Shown: positions 6,667-13,126 of the stretch, piece after piece
Numbering within the stretch: the first letter of the stretch is position 1
Layout of the letters: the number at the start of each line of letters is the position of its first letter
From: Methanocorpusculaceae archaeon UBA425
GTDB lineage: Archaea; Halobacteriota; Methanomicrobia; Methanomicrobiales; Methanocorpusculaceae
Length of the DNA stretch: 13,126 bases
Direction: 5' to 3'
Assembly: GCA_002506085.1 (NCBI GenBank)
Contig: DAWV01000015.1
Coordinates: 1 to 13,126 of the forward strand
Position numbers and translations under genes: made by a program
The notes under the pieces: generated by a model
Databases searched by the model: none
What the model saw: the letters and a program-made list of their open reading frames with translations, nothing else
Told to the model about the DNA's origin: nothing

Positions 6667-7601
6667 TGCTTGTCCCGATTACCTACAAAGGCGGTGTATA
6701 TCGTCTTGACGAGATTATAGATTACATCGAAGATCTCGGGGGATACATCGTCCAGCGCCACAACATTGCGAGCGAAGTCGTTCTCCAGGTATTAATGCCG
6801 AAAGAGGATATCAAACGCCTCATCACATTTTCCCGCCCGCTCGCGGGAGAAGTAACCGAGTCGCCTCTGGTCGGAACAGAAATCGTGGTCGTGATTCCGA
6901 GTCTGGAAATCCATCACCTGCCCCACTCGGCATGTGATGTTGCCGAGTATCTCAGAAGCAACGGCTCGAAATCGAACATTCTCGGTATGGCACGGGGATT
7001 TGGCAAACGCATTGCCCAGCTGAATGATGAGGAACGCGACCTTATCAACGAACATGATCTGGCAATCTACGTTCTCGGCAATTTCGCCTCCTGTATCGAG
7101 ACGAAGTTCCCGAAACTCAGACGCGGGATTACCGTTCCCATCATTCTGACAGGAGCGCCAGACCGTGACGTTCTCGAAAAACAGACCGACCCGCCGGTCG
7201 CAGGATATGTTGGCGGACTCGGCCGGTTCATGCACAGGACCCAGACCGAGGCGGACATCCACCGGCTTGACCTTGTCATTGAGGAGGTCGAGAAAGTTGT
7301 TGCGGCACGTCGTCAGGAAATTGCAAACGATCCCCTGTCTGTTTCGCCCGCCAGGCTTCAGGCAATCATCAAACAGGAGATTCCTGAAATTGAGGAGGTT
7401 TACTCACCTGCCCCAATCGCAGTCCAGCTGAACGGTCTCCGCTTGAAACTTTCTTACCCGGAGTATGCTCAAAAGGTCCGTGACCTTGTAATCGAAGACG
7501 AGGTAAAAGTCGGTGATGTGGCAGATGTTCTGCCGTCACGTATGCGGGATTACATCCTTATCCGTATCCGGCCGCTTTCGGAAACAAATATTGTGGTGTA
7601 A
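6663..7601 (+). CDS. mmp7: Methanogenesis marker protein 7 (Mmp7)
   Basis: This 312-residue soluble protein carries the family block running from HSACDVAEYLR (C91) through ILGMARGFGKRIAQLN to IYVLGNFASCIETKFPKLRRGI (C144), followed by VPIILTGAPD. The strand-end cysteines are reminiscent of nitrogenase-like or dehydratase-like cluster sites, but that is only a resemblance. The start is ATGATG; the first ATG overlaps the mmp17 stop and has GGAGGAG at 6648-6654, so I use it. A long C-terminal region (about 190-312) is helical and charged. Family members are confined to methanogens and relatives and are implicated in MCR activation together with A2, Mmp3 and Mmp17. Confidence 0.92.
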   Translation: MMLVPITYKGGVYRLDEIIDYIEDLGGYIVQRHNIASEVVLQVLMPKEDIKRLITFSRPLAGEVTESPLVGTEIVVVIPSLEIHHLPHSACDVAEYLRSNGSKSNILGMARGFGKRIAQLNDEERDLINEHDLAIYVLGNFASCIETKFPKLRRGITVPIILTGAPDRDVLEKQTDPPVAGYVGGLGRFMHRTQTEADIHRLDLVIEEVEKVVAARRQEIANDPLSVSPARLQAIIKQEIPEIEEVYSPAPIAVQLNGLRLKLSYPEYAQKVRDLVIEDEVKVGDVADVLPSRMRDYILIRIRPLSETNIVV

Positions 7602-7604
7602 ATC

Positions 7605-8039
7605 ATGGTAGAATTCGATCTGAATTTCGATGAGGCAATAAAAGAAGTACAGACAAAAGGAGCACAGCAGACTGCAGCCGAATGGCTCGAGAGGGTTGAG
7701 GAAGAGAACGGGACCGTTCCTCTGATTTACAAGAAACTCGAGGATAATCCCGAGGCACTGATTTCGCATCTGCTGTATAAAAATGCGGTGAGCCAGGCGG
7801 GCGCTTTGCCGGCAAAGACGGTGGAGTTAATCAGCCTTGCAGTCGGGGCGGCTTTACGCTGCGATCACTGCACGACATATCATATGCAGGTCGCAAAAAA
7901 GATGGGAATCTCCAATGAGGAGATTCTCGAAGCAGTTCTGGTCGCGGGTCTTCTTTCAAACTCATCTGTCCTCGCAAATGCCTATCGTCTGGTCGTTCCG
8001 GAGACGGAACCGTGCGAAGGGACCTGCGCACTTAAATAA
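7605..8039 (+). CDS. Carboxymuconolactone decarboxylase/AhpD-like protein
   Basis: This is a 144-residue all-helical protein of the CMD/AhpD family. The core GALPAKTVELISLAVGAA is followed by RCDHCTTYH, giving C86-x-x-C89 and H93 with E74 upstream, the redox-active arrangement of AhpD-type alkylhydroperoxidase proteins. The end adds a second pair, C137 and C141 (CEGTC), which could act as a resolving or metal-binding pair. It lies 3 nt after mmp7 with only a poor Shine-Dalgarno site, so it is probably co-transcribed and coupled. Family members reduce peroxides or act as thiol-disulfide proteins, but the substrate is often unknown. In this setting it may protect or serve the oxygen-sensitive MCR-activating machinery; that is inference. 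Confidence 0.88.
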   Translation: MVEFDLNFDEAIKEVQTKGAQQTAAEWLERVEEENGTVPLIYKKLEDNPEALISHLLYKNAVSQAGALPAKTVELISLAVGAALRCDHCTTYHMQVAKKMGISNEEILEAVLVAGLLSNSSVLANAYRLVVPETEPCEGTCALK

Positions 8040-8056
8040 GCGGAGAACATCTATCC

Positions 8057-8062
8057 TTTTTT
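8057..8062 (+). terminator. T-rich terminator of the mmp operon
   Basis: A run of six T follows the CMD gene stop by about 17 nt. Archaeal intrinsic termination mainly needs such U tracts and no stem, and the next gene converges from the other strand. Confidence 0.5.
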
Positions 8063-8082
8063 ATCTGTTATATTTCAGCCCC

Positions 8083-8096
8083 AAAAAAAAGAAAAA
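8083..8096 (-). terminator. T-rich terminator of the sepS operon
   Basis: The plus strand reads A8-G-A5, so the minus-strand transcript has two U tracts beginning about 7 nt after the sepS stop. Together with the T run at 8057-8062 this makes a compact convergent termination region. Confidence 0.55.
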
Positions 8097-8102
8097 TTCC
8101 CG

Positions 8103-9683
8103 TTAGAGAATTTTTGACGTGACCGTCATAAAGACAGGTCCGCGGATATCGAGTTTCTTTTTATTGTCGGTGATGTACCGCATGACATACTCCTGGATTT
8201 TGAGGTTCACATCACTCGGGTGTTTGGACATTTTCACCTGAACACTCGTACCTTCACCAACTCTTGCCGCTTCTTCGATGCGGGCGACTGCCTGATTTGC
8301 TGCCGCAAAGAGGAATGATATGCCGACAGGGGACCCTTCAGCTCTGATATCGGCATATTTTTCCGTATCCGGGACGCCAAGCACGGCACCATTCCGGACA
8401 TACAAATCATTCATGGCGGCAGGACCGAGAAGACTCGTGTTTTCCTCAGGCTCCTCAACACAAATTTCTACGTTGTGTCCGAAGAGTTCGCCTTTCCATG
8501 CAGAGAAGGAACACGGGGATACCGCGTTGGCATTTTTCGCCGCCACATCCATAATTGCATGAACTGCATGCCGCCCCTCGATTGTAACCGGCTCTTCCTT
8601 TAATCCGATACCTTTCGTGAGTTCAGTATCAGTGTAAACCGGCGGATACAACTGGGCGAAAGAGAGTTTTCTGACATCTGCTGCCTGGGTCAGAACCATC
8701 GCAAGACGCTCGACACCCATACCGAGATTCATAACCGGAACACCCACTCCGTATTCCGCGAGAGCCGCAGGAGAGTAGATACCGAATGTCGCGACCTCGA
8801 CCCATCCGTGAACCGGGTGTTTTCCATAGACTTCGGTCTGGGTTTCCGGCATATAATACTTCGAGCGTTTCTCGTCCGGCTGGAACCTGAACTCGGTAAA
8901 ACCGAATGCCGAAAGAAGACCTTCTGCCACGGCCTTTCCCTCCTCGATTGTGACATCCTCGCCGGCGACAATACAGGATGCTGAGTGATAAGACCTGAGA
9001 TGGGTCGCATCCTCTTCCTGCTCGCGGCGGAAACACCGGTCAACGGAGAACATTCGAATAGGCATAGGCTTTTTGTCCCACATCTGGGCAAGCGAGATGA
9101 ACCAGCCGCTCGTCATATGGGAACGAAGTGTCGTTCTGGAAGATTCCGGTATGAGTTCCTTGAACTCAGGGAAGACGGAGTCCAGAATATGAACAACGAC
9201 GCCGTCATCCACGCTTAAAGCGACAGACATCTCATGAGTGAGGTCGTCACCATCGAACTTGCCTTTCTTATAAGCGTGCAGACACTTCATCAGCTTATCG
9301 TCCGTGCCTTCGGGAAGGGGTTTTCCGGTGATGGCGGATATTGCATCCAGACGTTCCTTCGAGATACCTACATTCGGACGGGGCAGACCTCCCACATAGT
9401 AGACGCGATCCAAAACTGCGGCGGCTTCCGGACCGAACTGGCGGTACACTTCCTGCTCATCGATAAACGTCGGCACCATTGCCTCATCGAATCCCATTGA
9501 CAGATAGGCTTCCCGCAGGCGATTTATGGTGTCAAAAATCGGGTGAACTTTTGCCCGGCGGTACGCATAACGCGGATAGATTTTTGAAGATTCCGGCGGG
9601 GTGATGACTGACGGTCCGGCGTGCCATGCTCCCTCGAAATCGGTTTTTCTGCGTTCCTTGAATTCCTCAATATCGAATTTCAT
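8103..9683 (-). CDS. sepS: O-phosphoserine--tRNA(Cys) ligase (SepRS)
   Basis: This class II aminoacyl-tRNA synthetase charges tRNA-Cys with O-phosphoserine, the first step of the tRNA-dependent cysteine route of methanogens; SepCysS then converts it using a sulfur donor. Class II motif 2 is seen as RMFSVDRCFRRE...HLRSYHSASC (about 210-238) and motif 3 as GMGVERLAMV (321-330). TLRSHMTSGWF (185-195), the SxS in HSAS (S234, S236) and N319 correspond by context to residues that hold the phosphoserine phosphate in SepRS structures. At 526 residues it has the normal family length. I start at the ATG at 9683, which overlaps the taw1 stop (ATGA); an in-frame TTG six codons upstream (9701) would overlap taw1 further and has no better ribosome site. 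It is last in the mobB-taw1-sepS operon. Confidence 0.95.
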   Translation of the reverse strand: MKFDIEEFKERRKTDFEGAWHAGPSVITPPESSKIYPRYAYRRAKVHPIFDTINRLREAYLSMGFDEAMVPTFIDEQEVYRQFGPEAAAVLDRVYYVGGLPRPNVGISKERLDAISAITGKPLPEGTDDKLMKCLHAYKKGKFDGDDLTHEMSVALSVDDGVVVHILDSVFPEFKELIPESSRTTLRSHMTSGWFISLAQMWDKKPMPIRMFSVDRCFRREQEEDATHLRSYHSASCIVAGEDVTIEEGKAVAEGLLSAFGFTEFRFQPDEKRSKYYMPETQTEVYGKHPVHGWVEVATFGIYSPAALAEYGVGVPVMNLGMGVERLAMVLTQAADVRKLSFAQLYPPVYTDTELTKGIGLKEEPVTIEGRHAVHAIMDVAAKNANAVSPCSFSAWKGELFGHNVEICVEEPEENTSLLGPAAMNDLYVRNGAVLGVPDTEKYADIRAEGSPVGISFLFAAANQAVARIEEAARVGEGTSVQVKMSKHPSDVNLKIQEYVMRYITDNKKKLDIRGPVFMTVTSKIL

Positions 9684-10615
9684 GTTTTTCTCTTCAGACA
9701 AACAACGCGGCTTGGCACGTTTTCATCCATGATGTCATAATTACAGAGTTGGGCAACTCTTGCGGCGAAACTTCGAATGGTTTCCATATCAGGTACATTC
9801 GTTTCTGCTAATCTCATTCGACTGTATCCCAAATACATGTATCCCTTTATTTCAACGAAAAGAGGCTGCGCCTCTTTGATGATTACGGCAAAACCCGCCT
9901 CATCATAATCGTTATATCCCTTGACCAGGGTTATCCGGATTGCGGTCCGGACACCCTCCTCCTCTTTTTTTCGGAGAAGCGATAGGGATTTATTGATATT
10001 TGCCCACATGATTCCGGCGTCACCAACAGGACGGCAGATTTTTTCATAGGAGGACTCGTCCACTGCATCAACCGAGATATAGATCTGGGTCGGACGAATT
10101 CTTTCTATCATGGATGGATTCGTGCCGTTTGAAACGACAAAGACACTGTTCTCCTCATTTTCACGAAGGAGAGAGATAAGTTCCGGTAATTTTGCATACA
10201 GGGTCGGCTCACCCGAAAGAGAGAGCGCATACTGATTCGGATGATCCACTGCCTCTTCCCACCGCTCAGGGTCAGTGTGAGGCTTGTCTCCCGACAATCC
10301 TTTCCTCTGCATTTTCGGAAGTGCCGAAACGATTTCCTCAGGAGATAATTCAGTCTCCGAGACAATCTCGTGTTCCATGGAGCGCCAGCAGAAAAGACAC
10401 CGCTGATTACATCGGAGAGTCGGGGTCATCTGGACGCATTTCCATGACTCTATTCCGTAAAACTGGTGTTTGTAACAGGACTCACCACCCCGTAAAGACC
10501 GTTTGCACCATAGACACGGCTTGACGGCTGCGGACGAGTCTTCGGCTATGAAGTTATACCCCTGTCTGTGAAGGGAGGTTTCGGGCGATGCGGATGCCTG
10601 CCTTTTGCGGGACAT
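9680..10615 (-). CDS. taw1: tRNA 4-demethylwyosine synthase (Taw1/TYW1), radical SAM
   Basis: This enzyme makes 4-demethylwyosine from N1-methylguanosine-37 of tRNA-Phe and pyruvate. The radical-SAM cluster motif is CNQRCLFC (C69, C73, C76). Three further cysteines at C34, C47 and C60 keep the 13-residue spacing of the second [4Fe-4S] cluster ligands of archaeal TYW1. LSGEPTLY (about 133-140) is the conserved GEP-type SAM-binding segment. The length of 311 residues is normal for the archaeal enzyme, which lacks the flavodoxin domain of eukaryotic TYW1. It begins 2 nt after the mobB stop and overlaps sepS, so it is the middle gene of the operon. The Shine-Dalgarno site is weak, consistent with coupling. 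Confidence 0.95.
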   Translation of the reverse strand: MSRKRQASASPETSLHRQGYNFIAEDSSAAVKPCLWCKRSLRGGESCYKHQFYGIESWKCVQMTPTLRCNQRCLFCWRSMEHEIVSETELSPEEIVSALPKMQRKGLSGDKPHTDPERWEEAVDHPNQYALSLSGEPTLYAKLPELISLLRENEENSVFVVSNGTNPSMIERIRPTQIYISVDAVDESSYEKICRPVGDAGIMWANINKSLSLLRKKEEEGVRTAIRITLVKGYNDYDEAGFAVIIKEAQPLFVEIKGYMYLGYSRMRLAETNVPDMETIRSFAARVAQLCNYDIMDENVPSRVVCLKRKT

Positions 10616-10617
10616 TC

Positions 10618-11043
10618 TCAGCTGCGTTTCGGCACATATTCATCAAACATATTGCGTGCCGCAAAGATTTCTTCAAGAGTCGGATTGGTCAGGATTACAT
10701 TCTCTGCTTTAAGGTCGCCAAGGACAGCGCAGGAAAATCCCTCTTCTTTGAATCCCTCGACGACAGCATAATCATAGCCCATCCATGCATAAAAATCAAG
10801 AACCGTGTAGACATCCGTTCCCCGGAGGGTGAGCATGGTCTTTTCCACATCGATGCCGGCACCGCAGGCAGCGCCTGCCTCGAAATGGACAGTCGTGTCT
10901 TTTCCAGGCGGTAACTCCCAGATATGATGTCCCATATGTTTTATTGTGCCCACTGTTCCCACTTTTGCGAGAAGAGGAACCAGTTTCGTGATTATAGTAG
11001 TTTTTCCTGAATTTGAATGACCTATGATATTGATAATTCGCAT
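10618..11043 (-). CDS. mobB: MobB-like molybdopterin-guanine dinucleotide adapter GTPase
   Basis: This 141-residue P-loop NTPase has Walker A GHSNSGKTT (8-16) and the family's TVGTIKHMGHH just after it, followed by a DTTVHFEAGA-type segment. MobB proteins bind GTP and help attach GMP to molybdopterin. It is divergent from the FwdD-FwdB gene, whose product needs a bis-MGD cofactor carrying Mo or W, and the two probably share the 84-nt intergenic region. No Shine-Dalgarno site precedes the ATG, and an AT-rich box lies about 30 nt upstream, so the mRNA may be leaderless. It is the first gene of an operon with taw1 and sepS, which have no obvious link to molybdopterin. Confidence 0.92.
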   Translation of the reverse strand: MRIINIIGHSNSGKTTIITKLVPLLAKVGTVGTIKHMGHHIWELPPGKDTTVHFEAGAACGAGIDVEKTMLTLRGTDVYTVLDFYAWMGYDYAVVEGFKEEGFSCAVLGDLKAENVILTNPTLEEIFAARNMFDEYVPKRS

Positions 11044-11127
11044 TTCTATATACTGTCTTGTTTAAGATGGATTTATTACTTTGTACCGGAAACATACAAT
11101 ACATCCGGGAAGAGGTGAAGTGCAGAC
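11044..11127. promoter_or_regulatory. Divergent promoter region between mobB and the FwdD-FwdB gene
   Basis: The AT-rich box ATTTATTA at 11071-11078 could serve both directions. Read on the minus strand it lies about 30 nt before the mobB ATG, which fits a leaderless start. Read on the plus strand it predicts a start near 11100, leaving a short leader with the strong Shine-Dalgarno site GAGGTGA at 11112-11118. A second AT-rich word (TATATA, 11047-11052) is too close to mobB to be its promoter. This is by eye only. Confidence 0.4.
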
Positions 11128-12852
11128 ATGAAACTAATGATGAGCAGTGGAAGGACGCCGGAACAGGGTGCCCAGTTGTATTATAAGGAAGGGACGAAAT
11201 ATTCAATCGAAACGTCCTACTGTTTTTTAAATCCAATGGATGCTATGAATGCCGGGGTTGAGGAGGGTGAGCACGCACTTATTACAAGTTCTACCGGGAA
11301 TGCCGTTTTTTCCGTGCGTGAATCGCCCGAAACACCCGAGGGCGTGGTCTTCCTCCCCTGCGGCCCCTACGCAAATGCGATTCTCCATGGTATAACCCAT
11401 TCGACCGGAGCGCCGGATTTCAAAGGTATGCCTGTCGATGTTAAACCGACTGACCTCCCGTTAAAATCCGCATGGGACCTGATGGAAGATCTCGGCGGTC
11501 TCAGATATGAAGTTCCTGCCGGTGTTATTCTGCCCGGCGTAGAGAAAGGCGAGATGATTGTTAAAAATGCCGCGTGCCCACTCTGCGGTTGTCTTTGCGA
11601 TGATATTGAACTTCACATAAAAGACGGCGTGGTAACAGATGTGGTGAATGGCTGTACTCTGTCATCGGGAAAATTCTGCTCGAACGGGCGGATGATAACG
11701 CCAATTGAACGGGACGGAGATGTATGGCGTGAGACGGATTTTGATGCGGCAATCAAAAAAGCCGCTCAGATTTTTGTCCATGCAAAACGTCCGCTGTTTT
11801 ACGGATGGGCAGGCACCTCGACCGAGGCTATGCATGTGGGACTTGAACTCGCCGAAGAAATCGGCGCTGTCATGGATAACTGCTCTTCGGAATGCCACGG
11901 ACCGACAATTATGGCAGTTCAGGAAGTAGGTCATCCCGGCTGTACCCTGGGTCAGATTAAAAACCGCGCAGATGTTATCGTTTACTGGGGATGTAACCCG
12001 ATCGCAGCACACCCGCGTCATCTTTCCCGGTATTCAACCTACGCAACCGGGGCATTCCGTGAAAACGGGAGAGAAGACCGCACGGTTATCGTTGTTGATA
12101 TCCGGGATACCGAGACGGCAAAACTCGCGGATATTTTTGTGCAGGTGAAACCCGGAGGGGATTTTGCTCTCTTCAATGCTCTGCGGGCTGTCGTCCGCGG
12201 TGAGAGGGATGTCATTCCGGACAATGTTGCGGGGATTGAACGGAACGTGATTTTCAAAGTGGCGGATGTTTTGCTTTCGGCAAAATTCGGAGCGTTCTTC
12301 ACCGGTATCGGTCTGACCCAGTCACGGGGCAAATACAAAAATGTCCGTGCGGGAATCGAGCTTGTGGACGAACTGAACCGCCACACGAAGTACACCCTTA
12401 CCCCTCTCCGCGGTCACTGGAATGTGGATGGAACAAACCAGATGTTTTCCATGATTGCGGGGTATCCTTATGCAGTGGATTACTCCAGAGGGATTGTTCA
12501 TTACAATCCGGGAGAGACGAGCGGGGTGGATATTCTCACGAAAAAAGAGGCCGATGCGGTCATGATTATTGGAACGGATCTCGGAGCCCATTTCCCGCAT
12601 GAGACGGTGAAGCACCTTGCTTCAATAAATACGGTTGTTATCGACCCGTTCATCTCCCTTTCGACCGCAATCGCAAAACTCCATATTCCGGTCGCCGCTG
12701 TAGGGATTGATGCGGAGGGGACGGCATACCGTCTTGACGGAGTCCCGATTCATGTGAAAAAAGCGTTCCACTCGGACATGCCGTCTGATGAAGTCATTCT
12801 TGGGAGAATTCTAGAGGAAGTCCGGAGAATCAAAGCTGAAGAAGCGGCATAA
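11128..12852 (+). CDS. Formylmethanofuran dehydrogenase, fused subunit D-subunit B (catalytic Mo/W subunit)
   Basis: One uninterrupted frame of 574 residues joins two normally separate subunits. Residues 1-128 are FwdD/FmdD, a molybdopterin-dinucleotide-binding beta-barrel domain, with the FLPCGPYANAI segment (75-85). Residues about 143-574 are FwdB/FmdB: CPLCGCLC (C150-C157) and FCSNG (C184) supply the [4Fe-4S] cluster, and SSECHGPT (253-260) contains C256, the expected metal ligand in place of selenocysteine. The enzyme reduces CO2 and joins it to methanofuran as a formyl group, the first step of methanogenesis from CO2. The two parts are linked by about 14 residues (129-142). An in-frame ATG at 11554, preceded by AAAGGCGAG, sits where free FwdB would begin. 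Other subunits (A, C, F, G) are not here. T8 follows the stop. Confidence 0.93.
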   Translation: MKLMMSSGRTPEQGAQLYYKEGTKYSIETSYCFLNPMDAMNAGVEEGEHALITSSTGNAVFSVRESPETPEGVVFLPCGPYANAILHGITHSTGAPDFKGMPVDVKPTDLPLKSAWDLMEDLGGLRYEVPAGVILPGVEKGEMIVKNAACPLCGCLCDDIELHIKDGVVTDVVNGCTLSSGKFCSNGRMITPIERDGDVWRETDFDAAIKKAAQIFVHAKRPLFYGWAGTSTEAMHVGLELAEEIGAVMDNCSSECHGPTIMAVQEVGHPGCTLGQIKNRADVIVYWGCNPIAAHPRHLSRYSTYATGAFRENGREDRTVIVVDIRDTETAKLADIFVQVKPGGDFALFNALRAVVRGERDVIPDNVAGIERNVIFKVADVLLSAKFGAFFTGIGLTQSRGKYKNVRAGIELVDELNRHTKYTLTPLRGHWNVDGTNQMFSMIAGYPYAVDYSRGIVHYNPGETSGVDILTKKEADAVMIIGTDLGAHFPHETVKHLASINTVVIDPFISLSTAIAKLHIPVAAVGIDAEGTAYRLDGVPIHVKKAFHSDMPSDEVILGRILEEVRRIKAEEAA

Positions 12853-12854
12853 CA

Positions 12855-12862
12855 TTTTTTTT
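12855..12862 (+). terminator. T-rich terminator after the FwdD-FwdB gene
   Basis: Eight T begin 3 nt after the stop codon, and a second run of seven T lies at 12902-12908. No strong stem precedes either, as expected for an archaeal U-tract terminator. Confidence 0.6.
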
Positions 12863-12974
12863 GATTTTAATAGGACGTATGCGGTCGATTAGCGCCCCCC
12901 CTTTTTTTCTTCGGGTGTGCTGCGGGAAAAGGGGCGGGGTAATGCTTTCGAGTGAACCCGGGATTACCGTTATG

Positions 12975-13126
12975 GATTTTTTGGATGTACTTCGGTTTCG
13001 TGTATGGGATTCTTTTTGATGACCGTATCATCACACGGAAAACACGGAAACGCAAATCAAAGATTTGCTCTGCTAAGGTCGTCCGCTTTCAGCGTCCAAC
13101 CCGCAAATCACACAGAAACACGGAAA
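12975..13126 (-). repeat. Right copy of the long intergenic repeat, inverted relative to the left end
   Basis: Read on the minus strand, this stretch repeats positions 76-286 in the same order: TTTCCGTGTTTCTGTG opening, ACCTTAGC, hairpin GCAAATC-TTT-GATTTGC (plus-strand 13052-13068), a second TTTCCGTG word, then the AATCCC and CCGAAGTACATCC blocks. It carries only one of the two tandem hairpin units. Its outer end coincides with the window edge, so its true length is unknown. Between the FwdD-FwdB terminator and this repeat (12863-12974) I see only T- and C-rich sequence weakly like the reverse complement of about 310-350. Confidence 0.85.

Noticed and set aside
9684..9701. Upstream TTG start for sepS, adding six residues
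   Set aside because: The ATG at 9683 gives an ATGA overlap with taw1 and matches the usual SepRS N-terminus; the TTG has no better ribosome site.
12867..13055. Minus-strand frame of 62 codons
   Set aside because: It encodes RIPYTKPKYIQ from the right copy of the repeat and runs through T/C-rich spacer. Similarity to the left frame follows the DNA repeat, not protein selection that I can show.
76..13126. Composite transposon flanked by insertion sequences
   Set aside because: The flanking copies are short and encode no transposase, and the cargo is core metabolism with uniform base composition.

Overview
The window comes from a hydrogenotrophic methanogenic archaeon, most likely Methanomicrobiales and probably Methanocorpusculum or a close relative; the genus is an inference from protein style and roughly 50% GC, not from a search. 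The evidence for a methanogen is strong. There is a near-continuous operon of methanogenesis marker proteins with the methyl-coenzyme M reductase (MCR) activation ATPase A2. There is also O-phosphoseryl-tRNA synthetase, archaeal Taw1 and a formylmethanofuran dehydrogenase catalytic subunit. Starts are preceded by GGAGG-type Shine-Dalgarno sites, and T-rich tracts follow the operons.

Layout. Positions 1-592 carry no convincing gene. They hold a tandem repeat with covarying hairpins (76-230), the rest of a long element that reappears inverted at the right end (12975-13126), a 92-nt imperfect hairpin (298-389), and three consecutive hairpins (455-520) just upstream of the first gene. Positions 593-8039 (+) hold atwA, mmp3, mmp6, mmp5, mmp15, mmp17, mmp7 and a carboxymuconolactone-decarboxylase/AhpD-like gene, all abutting or overlapping and therefore probably one transcript. 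Positions 8040-8102 form a convergent, T-rich termination region. Positions 8103-11043 (-) hold mobB, taw1 and sepS, read right to left. Positions 11128-12852 (+) encode one 574-residue protein joining formylmethanofuran dehydrogenase subunit D (N-terminal) to subunit B (C-terminal). It is followed by poly-T and the right-hand repeat.

How the genes work together. The large operon reads as the ATP- and electron-driven machine that converts inactive Ni(II) MCR to active Ni(I). A2 supplies ABC-type ATP hydrolysis. Mmp15 resembles the ATP-driven electron activators of 2-hydroxyacyl-CoA dehydratases and benzoyl-CoA reductases. Mmp3, 5, 6, 7 and 17 are partners, several with conserved cysteines that could hold Fe-S clusters or take part in redox chemistry. 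The CMD/AhpD-like protein with a CxxC motif is a plausible thiol-redox accessory. The right-hand block links molybdopterin-cofactor handling (mobB) to the enzyme that opens CO2 reduction (FwdD-FwdB), and carries two tRNA functions, phosphoserylation of tRNA-Cys and wyosine synthesis.

The points most worth a second look are the FwdD-FwdB fusion with a preserved internal start, the pairing of two different ATP-driven modules in one operon, the CMD protein at the end of that operon, the hairpin series in front of atwA, and the inverted, hairpin-bearing repeats that bracket the whole block.
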